Program-made: the position numbers and the translations under genes | The notes under the pieces: model-generated | Databases searched by the model: none | What the model saw: only the letters and a program-made list of their open reading frames with translations | What the model was told of the DNA's origin: nothing | Assembly (NCBI GenBank): GCA_050245975.1 | Contig: JBFWWW010000048.1 | Span: forward strand, 1-22,192 | Length of the DNA stretch: 22,192 nucleotides | Origin: JBFWWW01 sp050245975 | Lineage (GTDB): Bacteria > Pseudomonadota > Alphaproteobacteria > Rhizobiales > Hyphomicrobiaceae | Direction: 5' to 3' | Part shown: positions 14,123 through 21,032 of the stretch, in pieces | Layout: every line of letters begins with the position of its first letter | How positions within the stretch are numbered: the first letter of the stretch is position 1

Positions 14123-14331
14123 TGCGTCGCATCCTGTGCCAGAGCCGTCCCGGGCAACACGCGCCGCGACAGGCTTACATTCGTATCTTTCACGTTGGTT
14201 TGCCCTTTGCAACGGCGACAACGCAGCATTTGCGCCTCGGAAAGCTCGTGCTAGGACAAGCGCGGGTGTGGGCTGGCGCCTGCGCGGTTCTGGCCGCCGG
14301 AGAGACTGCCCCTACGTAGGAGAGGTTTGCA

Positions 14332-15030
14332 ATGAACAAGGTCTATCCGAGCGCGAAGGCCGCTCTCGACGGCATCGTGAAGAACGGGCAGACGATCGCG
14401 GTGGGCGGGTTCGGCCTGTGCGGCATTCCCGAGGCGCTGATCGCGGCGCTGCGCGACAGCGGGGTGAAGGACCTGACCGCGATCTCGAACAATGCCGGTG
14501 TCGACGGCTTCGGGCTGGGGCAGCTGCTGACGACCCGCCAGATCAAGAAGATGATCGCGTCCTACGTCGGCGAGAACAAGGAGTTCGAGCGCCAGTTCCT
14601 CGCCAACGAGCTGGAGCTGGAGTTCACGCCGCAGGGCACGCTCGCCGAAAAGCTGCGCGCGGGCGGCGCGGGCATCCCCGCGTTCTTCACCAAGACCGGC
14701 TACGGCACCATCGTCGCGGAAGGCAAGCCGGTGCAGGAGTTCGATGGCCAGAAGTACGTCATGGAGCGATCGCTGGTCGCCGACGTCTCTCTGGTCAAGG
14801 CCTGGAAGGGCGACAAGGCCGGCAATCTCATCTATCGGATGACCGCGCGCAATTTCAACCCGATGGTGGCGAGCGCCGGCAAGATCACCGTTGCCGAGGT
14901 CGAGCATCTCGTCGAGACGGGCGAGCTCGATCCCGACCAGATCCACACGCCGGGCATTTTCGTCACCCGCATCGTGCACAACTCCAACCCCGAGAAGCGC
15001 ATCGAGCAGCGCACCATCCGCAAGGCGTAA
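14332..15030 (+). CDS. 3-oxoacid CoA-transferase subunit A
   Basis: The 232-residue alpha subunit of a family I CoA-transferase (succinyl-CoA:3-ketoacid type), which together with the next gene moves CoA between succinyl-CoA and a 3-oxoacid such as acetoacetate or 3-oxoadipate. The signature GGFGLCGIPEALI (24-36) and the SNNAGVDGFGLGQLL segment (52-66) are typical. TGYGTIVAEGK (132-142) and the terminal TPGIFVTRIV are also conserved. AGGAGAGG lies six bases before the ATG. A possible promoter TTGCGC-N16-TAGGAC (14230-14257) precedes it. The subunit B gene follows 10 bp downstream. Acetoacetate (scoA) versus 3-oxoadipate (pcaI) cannot be separated from sequence alone; no pca genes are nearby, so I favour ketone-body use. 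Confidence 0.92.
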   Translation: MNKVYPSAKAALDGIVKNGQTIAVGGFGLCGIPEALIAALRDSGVKDLTAISNNAGVDGFGLGQLLTTRQIKKMIASYVGENKEFERQFLANELELEFTPQGTLAEKLRAGGAGIPAFFTKTGYGTIVAEGKPVQEFDGQKYVMERSLVADVSLVKAWKGDKAGNLIYRMTARNFNPMVASAGKITVAEVEHLVETGELDPDQIHTPGIFVTRIVHNSNPEKRIEQRTIRKA

Positions 15031-15040
15031 GGAGAACAAC

Positions 15041-15679
15041 ATGGCCTGGACCCGCGAGCAGATGGCACAGCGTGCAGCGCGCGAGCTGCGCGACGGCTTT
15101 TACGTCAACCTCGGCATCGGCCTGCCGACGCTGGTGGCGAACTACATTCCCGACGGCATGGACGTGATGCTGCAGTCCGAGAACGGCCTGCTCGGCATCG
15201 GACCGTTCCCGACCGAGAACGAGGTGGACCCGGACCTCATCAACGCCGGCAAGCAGACTGTAACGACGCTGCCCGGCTCCAGCTTTTTCAGCTCGGCGGA
15301 CAGCTTCGCGATGATCCGCGGCGGACACATCAATCTGGCCATCCTCGGCGCGATGCAGGTGTCCGAGAAGGGCGACCTCGCCAACTGGATGATCCCGGGC
15401 AAAATGGTGAAGGGCATGGGCGGCGCCATGGACCTGGTCGCCGGTGTCGAGCGCGTGGTGGTCTTGATGGAGCACACGGCGAAGAAGAAGGACGGCAGCG
15501 AGGACCTCAAGATCCTGCCGGCCTGCAACCTGCCGCTGACGGGCGTCGGCGTGGTGAACCTGGTGATCACCGATCTCGGCGTGCTCGACGTCTCCGCGAA
15601 CGGCCTCAAGCTCGTGGAGCTCGCGCCCGGCGTCACTCGCGAAGAGCTGCAGCAGAAGACCGGCGCCAAGATTCACTGA
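15041..15679 (+). CDS. 3-oxoacid CoA-transferase subunit B
   Basis: The 212-residue beta subunit with the catalytic glutamate, Glu47 in QSENGLLGIGPFP, which forms the enzyme-CoA thioester. NLGIGLPTLVANY (23-35) is the family signature, and GGHINLAILGAMQV (94-107) and PGKMVKGMGGAMDLV (119-133) complete it. The start is set by GGAG seven bases before the ATG, directly after the subunit A stop. The pair forms an obvious two-gene operon; the next gene on the strand begins 105 bp later and may or may not be cotranscribed. Confidence 0.94.
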   Translation: MAWTREQMAQRAARELRDGFYVNLGIGLPTLVANYIPDGMDVMLQSENGLLGIGPFPTENEVDPDLINAGKQTVTTLPGSSFFSSADSFAMIRGGHINLAILGAMQVSEKGDLANWMIPGKMVKGMGGAMDLVAGVERVVVLMEHTAKKKDGSEDLKILPACNLPLTGVGVVNLVITDLGVLDVSANGLKLVELAPGVTREELQQKTGAKIH

Positions 15680-15784
15680 GGAGGGCGTCGCCGCAGCGAC
15701 CGCCCGATCGCACGTGAGCATTTTGGCTTCCAACCCTGGCTCTGGCGGCCGCGGCTCTTCTCCGCGGCAGGATCGGTGCGCACC

Positions 15785-17509
15785 ATGACGCGCACCGTCT
15801 TCGCGCGCTTGCTGGCGCTGGCAGCCCTCGTCGTCGTGGCGGCGGCGCTTCTCGTCCTGCTGCCGCTCTTGCATCGTGGAACGGACGGGCTTCCCTCCGC
15901 CGATGTCCATGCCTCGCCGCGCGACACATATCTCGTAACCGAACCGATCCGCCTCAGCTCCGCGCCCGACATCGTCCTGCGCCGCGGTGTCATTTCACTG
16001 CCCGCGACCGCCCGGCAAGGCGGCCAGCTGCTGCTCGACCAGGCCGAAATCGTTCTCAATGCGTCCGGACTGCGCGGCGATACCGCCCAGCGGCTGGCTG
16101 CCGGGACCAAGTCGGTCGACGGGGAAGCCCCGCTCGTCGTCAAGCTCGTCACGCGCGACTTCGACATGCTGTCGCTGCGCGACGCGACTGTCACGGTCGT
16201 CAGTGCAGGCGATCGCGCGCAAACGGTGTCCAACGTCACCGTTGATCTGTCCCACCGCAAAGGGTCGTTCACGGCCAAGGGCAGCTTCGGGTTCAAAACA
16301 TTGCGCTTCGACCTCGAAGGCACGCTTGCCACCCCTCAGGCCGCGGACGCGTCGCGGCCTGCACGCTGGCCTCTGACGTTCCAGCTCAAGAACCGCCTCT
16401 TGCAGGTGGCGCTCGACGGTCAGGTCACCGCGACCGACGGCGTGAACATCTCGGGCCATCTTGACGCGTCGGCACCGAAGCTGCGCAGTCTGGCGCGCTC
16501 GCTCGGCGTTGCGGTGCCGGCAGCCGAAAGCCTGAAGGCGGCAAAGATTTCCGGCGACATCGCCTGGGCGCAGGCAAGACTGGCAATGGAAAACGCCAAG
16601 GTTGCCATCGACGGCAACGAGGCGACGGGAGCCGTGATGCTGTCGCTCGACGGGGATCGGCCGCTCGTTGATGCGTCGCTTGCATTCCAGGCCCTCAACC
16701 TCTCCCCCTACTTCGCTACGACAGGCCAGCAGGCGACGCTCGCGCCGTTCAAGTCCGCGGACTGGCAAAGGATCGACCTTGCCGCGCCCATTGCCCGCGA
16801 CATCGATGCAGACCTGAGACTGTCCGCGTCCACGATGACGCTGCAGGGCATCGACCTGGGGCGCTGCGCGGCCTCCATCGTGGCGCGCGCGGGCAAGGTG
16901 AGCGCGCAGGTCGGCGAGCTCGCGGTAGGCGGCGGTATCGCGAGTGCGCAGATCGTCTCGGATCAGACCGTGCAGCCCGCGCGCTACGAGGTTCGCGGCC
17001 GCATCGAGGCTTTCGATCCGTCGCCGCCCCTGGCGGCCGTTTTCGGCCAGAGCCTGCTTACGGGACGCGTCAACCTCTCTTTCGACGTTGCCGGCAAGGG
17101 ATTTTCGGCGGGCGATGTCGTCGGCGCATCGAGCGGTCGGGTTGGCATGACGCTGCCCGATGGCGAAAGCCGCCTGTCGCTCAATCTTGCGCCGCTGAAG
17201 GCTGCCGCGACACGGGCCGGGGTGGCGTGGCCTGCGGCCCTCAACAGCACGCTCGAGCTTTCGGCGTTCGAGGTGCGCGGCGGCATCGGTGGCGGAAGCC
17301 TGCGGCTCGACTCGGTCCGCGCCGCATCGGGGCCGATCACCGCCACGGCAATCGGCAATGTCGACATTGCCAGCCAGGTCATGGCGTTGCGGCTGTCGAT
17401 CAGCCAGGCCGCCGCTGCCGGACAGAAGCCGGAGCCGGCGCCCGTGACGACGACATTCACCCTCGATGGCGCATGGAAGGCGCCGGTCCTGGCCGGCGCC
17501 GTGCCTTAG
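15785..17509 (+). CDS. AsmA-like membrane-anchored protein
   Basis: A 574-residue protein with one N-terminal membrane helix (about 7-30, RLLALAALVVVAAALLVLLP) and a long periplasmic part made of repetitive beta-strand units. The region from about 425 to 540 resembles the AsmA C-terminal domain: LLTGRVNLSFDVAGKG, SSGRVGMTLPDG, SAFEVRGGIGGGSLRLDSV, and IASQVMALRLSI. AsmA proteins are long grooved bridges or dampers in envelope lipid balance and outer-membrane biogenesis, so an envelope role is likely. It is not a close copy of AsmA, TamB or YhdP by eye. Translation may start at the ATG or at the GTG at 15776; an AGGA at 15769 is poorly spaced for both. Confidence 0.7.
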   Translation: MTRTVFARLLALAALVVVAAALLVLLPLLHRGTDGLPSADVHASPRDTYLVTEPIRLSSAPDIVLRRGVISLPATARQGGQLLLDQAEIVLNASGLRGDTAQRLAAGTKSVDGEAPLVVKLVTRDFDMLSLRDATVTVVSAGDRAQTVSNVTVDLSHRKGSFTAKGSFGFKTLRFDLEGTLATPQAADASRPARWPLTFQLKNRLLQVALDGQVTATDGVNISGHLDASAPKLRSLARSLGVAVPAAESLKAAKISGDIAWAQARLAMENAKVAIDGNEATGAVMLSLDGDRPLVDASLAFQALNLSPYFATTGQQATLAPFKSADWQRIDLAAPIARDIDADLRLSASTMTLQGIDLGRCAASIVARAGKVSAQVGELAVGGGIASAQIVSDQTVQPARYEVRGRIEAFDPSPPLAAVFGQSLLTGRVNLSFDVAGKGFSAGDVVGASSGRVGMTLPDGESRLSLNLAPLKAAATRAGVAWPAALNSTLELSAFEVRGGIGGGSLRLDSVRAASGPITATAIGNVDIASQVMALRLSISQAAAAGQKPEPAPVTTTFTLDGAWKAPVLAGAVP

Positions 17510-17540
17510 GTCGCAGCCCGGCGATCATGGACGGCGGCCT

Positions 17541-19754
17541 TTAGAAATCCGTCTCGCTGGCGTGGATGATGATCGGTGCCTCGATCAGCCGCACGATCAT
17601 GGGCCGCGCGGGAACGAACGCCGGATTGTGCGGCAGCGGCGTACCCACCTTCGGCGCCTCGACCCACTGGTCCTCGCGCGGCACCTTGTCGATGCCCAGC
17701 GGATAGATGGTGAGCTTGTCCGGCTCGAACTTCATGCGCAGGAAGTTCTTGTAGTCGATGATGCGCAAGGCGGCGAAGGCGTCCTCCGCGTGCATGCGGC
17801 CGACGACCCCCGTGACGACCCAGTAGAGCCCCCAGAGGAAGCCGCCGATGAGCCCGCCCATGACGATCATCTCGATCGGATAGAGCACGAAGCCAAGGAG
17901 CTGGCGCACCTGGCCGCCCTGCGCGCGCTGTTCCGAGCCGGCCGGCACGCCGGGCGCGCCCTTGCGCTGCAGTGTGCCCCGTTGCTCGCGCCGTTCGTCG
18001 GACAGCGGCTCGAGCGTTTCCGTCAGCACGTCCCGCACGATGGCAGGCTGCGAATTGCGCGTGCGCCAGAGCTGGCTCACCTCCGTCTCGATGGCGGGCG
18101 ACACCCAGTTGTTGATGACGACAAACGACAGCGCCAGCATGAACATGACGGTGAGATGAGTCAGAAAATGCGCCGTCCCGACGAAGAACTTCGTCAGCGC
18201 GCGGCGCAAGCCGGGCCGCTCGATGGCATCCACGTACCAGACGAGCGTCGCCCAGAGTCCGCCCACCATCATGACGAAGCTGATGGATACGAGTGCCGCC
18301 TGGATGATGTAGAGCGGCATGAACCGCACCGTGCCCCAGAAGGGCGCCGTCACGCCGATGGCGTCGAGCTTGCCGGCGGATATATCGTGCTGCGACGTGA
18401 CCGTGAAGAACTGCCACGTGATGAGCCAGTAGATGAGCCCGATGCCGACGGCGAAATAGAAGTTGTAGAACGGGAAGAACAGGTTGAGCAGGCTCAGCAG
18501 GTAGCTGCGCGATTTCGACGGATAGCACTTCGGCGCCTGCGGCTTGATCGGCTTCCTCGCGCGCGGCGGCTTGCCGACCGGCTGGTTCAGCGGCTCCAGC
18601 ACCTCCTTGACCACCTCCTCGACGATGTTGTCCTTGCCGTCCTTCTTCTTGAGGCGGATGTCGTAGTCCTGCGGCTTCCAGTGGCGAGCGGATTTCTCGT
18701 CGCGTTCATCGATCGCGGGGCCCGACGTGGTCGAGCGCTCGGGCCAGGCGACCGATATCTCGTTCTTCAGCACGTGCGTCGGATGCAGGAACGACCCGCC
18801 GCCGCCGGCGGTGAAGAAGTGCACGTCGAGCTGGTGGGCGTAGTAGCGGTTGTAGTGATGCCAGTCTCCGGCCAGCGCCGCGCAGATGCGCGCGCCGCGG
18901 CGGCGGGCGATGGTGGTGATCTTGAAGAAGTTCTGCTCCTCGTCCTGGCCCTGGAAGTCGGCCAGCATCCACGCCGGCTCGGCCATGCAGATGATCAGCT
19001 TGTCCTCCGGCCCCATCTGCTCGGCGACGGCCTCGAAGTAGTTGATCTGCGCCGAGTCGAGATACTTGGAGAACTGGATGTCGGTGCCCCAGATCCACCA
19101 GTTGTGCGGCAGCCGCAGCGCCCAGTAGCTGCGGTGCTGCTGGCACTGCCAGCCGCCGATGGCGAGGCCCTGCTCGTTGGCCAGCTTGTCGCGCGAGGAG
19201 CAGAACAGGCTGTCGAATGCCGTCAGGCCGTCATACCAGTCGTGATTGCCGGGGATGGCGAACAGCTTGCGCGACGGCTGGGCGACGTTGAAGGCCCACG
19301 TGAGGGGCGTCACGAACCGCTTCTTGTAGTCCTCCCGCGTCGCCTGCGGGTAGCACTGGTCGCCGCCGGCGATGAGAATGTGGCCGTGCTTGAGCCGGCC
19401 GGCATCGGCGACGTCGAGGCTGTCCTGTGCCAGGACGTAGGCCATCGCGTAGGTGCTGTCGAAGCCGTCGCCCGTGTCGGCGATGTAGTCGATCCAGTAG
19501 GCGCCCTTGTCGTCGACCTCGATCCGCTTCAGCGGGTCGTCGGCCTTCGGGTCGCGGTAGTCGTAGCGCGCGATGAGGGCCTCGCCCTCCGCGGGATCGG
19601 TCACCGCCTGGATCAGGCGCTGATCGGCGTACTGGCCGAATGTCGAGGAAATGATCGTCCGCACGCCGATGCGCGCAAGCAGGCGCGGATCGTACCACGA
19701 CACCATCTTCGGCAGCGCACCCGACCGCAGCTGCCGCAGCGGACTCTCTTCCAT
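17541..19754 (-). CDS. large membrane-anchored calcineurin-like metallophosphoesterase
   Basis: A 737-residue two-part protein. The N-terminal part (about 85-325) is a metallophosphoesterase. It has DTGDGFDS (93-100) at the first metal site, GGDQCYP (130-136), the classic GNHDWYDG (169-176), and GDWHHYNRY (296-304) in place of the usual GHxH. A basic linker (395-415) leads to four likely membrane segments near 419-450, 478-509, 525-549 and 618-650. A soluble C-terminal domain (655-737) has IIDYKNFLRMKF and IYPLGIDKVP. Substrate could be a phosphodiester, pyrophosphate or lipid-linked phosphate; I cannot tell. The ATG has GGGGAG six bases upstream. The gene is convergent with the AsmA-like gene. 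Confidence 0.82.
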   Translation of the reverse strand: MEESPLRQLRSGALPKMVSWYDPRLLARIGVRTIISSTFGQYADQRLIQAVTDPAEGEALIARYDYRDPKADDPLKRIEVDDKGAYWIDYIADTGDGFDSTYAMAYVLAQDSLDVADAGRLKHGHILIAGGDQCYPQATREDYKKRFVTPLTWAFNVAQPSRKLFAIPGNHDWYDGLTAFDSLFCSSRDKLANEQGLAIGGWQCQQHRSYWALRLPHNWWIWGTDIQFSKYLDSAQINYFEAVAEQMGPEDKLIICMAEPAWMLADFQGQDEEQNFFKITTIARRRGARICAALAGDWHHYNRYYAHQLDVHFFTAGGGGSFLHPTHVLKNEISVAWPERSTTSGPAIDERDEKSARHWKPQDYDIRLKKKDGKDNIVEEVVKEVLEPLNQPVGKPPRARKPIKPQAPKCYPSKSRSYLLSLLNLFFPFYNFYFAVGIGLIYWLITWQFFTVTSQHDISAGKLDAIGVTAPFWGTVRFMPLYIIQAALVSISFVMMVGGLWATLVWYVDAIERPGLRRALTKFFVGTAHFLTHLTVMFMLALSFVVINNWVSPAIETEVSQLWRTRNSQPAIVRDVLTETLEPLSDERREQRGTLQRKGAPGVPAGSEQRAQGGQVRQLLGFVLYPIEMIVMGGLIGGFLWGLYWVVTGVVGRMHAEDAFAALRIIDYKNFLRMKFEPDKLTIYPLGIDKVPREDQWVEAPKVGTPLPHNPAFVPARPMIVRLIEAPIIIHASETDF

Positions 19755-19967
19755 TGCACTCTCCCCACCGGCTCGCCCGCAATCATGCAGGGCGCCGGCT
19801 CACCCGAACACCGCAACACACCAGGCGAGGCTCGCGCGCCGCCGCGGCGCCCGTATGGCGACCGCCACAATTGCAAGGGTCGGCCGCGCAAGAAAGGTCC
19901 TGCACGAGGCGCGAGGCGGAGCGTTGCTGAAAAGCCTCAGCCGAGGTGCGGGCTCGGTCGAGGAGGT

Positions 19968-19998
19968 GGAGGCGGCCCAGATCCTGCGGGCCGCCTCC
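19968..19998 (-). terminator. strong hairpin after the M15 peptidase gene
   Basis: GGAGGCGGCCC (19968-19978) and GGGCCGCCTCC (19988-19998) form a perfect 11-bp stem with a 9-base loop, 17 bases beyond the stop codon of the minus-strand peptidase gene. No T-run follows, so it may act as a rho-dependent pause or 3'-end stabilising hairpin. The rest of the 260-bp gap down to 19755 shows no supported gene; the small frames there lack starts and binding sites. Confidence 0.6.
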
Positions 19999-20014
19999 GC
20001 CGTGGCGCTACGCG

Positions 20015-20752
20015 TTACCAGGAGCGCCGCGGACCGTTGTCGATGTGAAAGAGGCCGCCGCCATAGTGCTTGAGGCCGCCGACGGAGCCGTTTCCGCGCA
20101 GGAAGGCGTAGACGGCGCGGATATTGCGGGACACCCGGAAATCCACGGCCGCGCCGTGCAGGTGGTAGGAGCGCCGTGCGCCGCCCACGCGTGCGTTGTG
20201 ACGCCGTCCCCGGCAGGTCGAATTGACGCGGACGGCTCCGAAGTTCGCCGCCACCTGGGCGATCACGGAGCGCAGGGCCGATGCAAGACAGCCGGCGCTC
20301 GCAACCCACTGTACCCGGCCGCCGGTCAGGCTCGGCTGGCGTGAAGGTGCGGGTGCCTCGAACCGTCCTCCAAGGCTCGCCACGCGCGTCCGCTTGGCTC
20401 TCTTGGCGCGGCGCGGCTCCTGCGTGGCGGCGCGCAGCTTGGCGGCCGGGGTGCGTTTGGCCCCTGTGCGGCGCACCGGGCGGGGGGCATCATCATCGTC
20501 GTCCCAGCTTTCCACCCGCTCGCTGGCGGCGGCGCGCACGGCGCGGTGCCGCGGCGATGCGCGGTCGGAGCCCACGATGCTGTGCTTGGAGAAGGCCTGG
20601 TCGAGCCAGGGCTCGCTTTCCGCAGCCGATGCGCTCCTCTCGGCGGCCAGCGTGAGGCCACAGGCAAGCAGGGCGACGGTGACCAGTCGTGCAGACGTCC
20701 GCGAGATTTTGCCGGCGCCCACGCGCCGGACAGAAACGGCCATACCAGACAT
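20015..20752 (-). CDS. exported M15-type zinc peptidase (YcbK/DUF882-like D,D-carboxypeptidase fold)
   Basis: A 245-residue secreted protein. Residues 1-43 are a signal peptide (core LVTVALLACGLTLA, cleavage near SASA-AES). Residues 60-140 form a disordered Arg-rich region with a run of five Asp (84-88). The C-terminal domain (about 145-245) has the M15 zinc motif SYHLHGAAVDF (SxHxxGxAxD; His197, Asp204) and a third ligand His236 in LFHIDNG. Cys155 and Cys180 could pair. It probably cleaves or binds peptidoglycan stem peptides; the basic linker may help it sit on anionic wall or LPS. The ATG at 20752 is chosen because GGGGGAG lies six bases upstream. That site is inside a hairpin (20759-20780), suggesting translation control. 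Confidence 0.85.
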   Translation of the reverse strand: MSGMAVSVRRVGAGKISRTSARLVTVALLACGLTLAAERSASAAESEPWLDQAFSKHSIVGSDRASPRHRAVRAAASERVESWDDDDDAPRPVRRTGAKRTPAAKLRAATQEPRRAKRAKRTRVASLGGRFEAPAPSRQPSLTGGRVQWVASAGCLASALRSVIAQVAANFGAVRVNSTCRGRRHNARVGGARRSYHLHGAAVDFRVSRNIRAVYAFLRGNGSVGGLKHYGGGLFHIDNGPRRSW

Positions 20753-20758
20753 TGAAAA

Positions 20759-20780
20759 CTCCCCCGAGTTTGACGGGGAG
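20759..20780 (-). promoter_or_regulatory. leader hairpin covering the ribosome-binding site of the M15 peptidase gene
   Basis: In the minus-strand mRNA, CUCCCCG (20780-20774) can pair with CGGGGGAG (20766-20759) across a 7-base loop, with one bulged G. The 3' arm is the Shine-Dalgarno sequence itself, six bases from the AUG at 20752, so folding would mask it. Confidence 0.5.
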
Positions 20781-20850
20781 GCACCGCCTGATGCCGCCCT
20801 GTCGGCCCTACATGGCACCCGGCGGGGTACACGGCCGCGCTTCCGTGGTG

Positions 20851-20876
20851 GTTAACAAATAGGCAATATAGTTAAC
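20851..20876. repeat. paired GTTAAC sites 20 bp apart
   Basis: The palindrome GTTAAC occurs at 20851-20856 and 20871-20876, two helical turns apart, in the only AT-rich patch of the 280-bp divergent region between the M15 peptidase and the TarD-like gene. The spacing does not fit the CtrA consensus TTAA-N7-TTAA. It could serve as paired operator half sites for either gene. Confidence 0.4.
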
Positions 20877-21032
20877 TTTCAAGAGACTGATGCGGCCTGT
20901 TCAAGTGCCGTGGAAGCACGGCGCCGCCCCGCTATCGCGTTGATATTCCTGGCCGCGGCAGGTTTCGCTTTGCGTCGATCGCTGGCAGTGGCAAGACGCT
21001 GCATCCGGCGCATCTCAAGCGAGGGCCGCACG

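Noticed and set aside
15061..15076. TGGCACAGCGTGCAGC resembling a sigma-54 promoter
   Set aside because: The -12 element does not match TTGC at the required spacing and the site lies inside the CoA-transferase subunit B gene.
17466..20048. An 860-residue open frame on the plus strand
   Set aside because: It is antisense to the metallophosphoesterase and the GNHD, GD and membrane features are all on the minus strand. The plus frame is His/Asp/Arg-rich without any domain, as expected of a GC-rich shadow frame.
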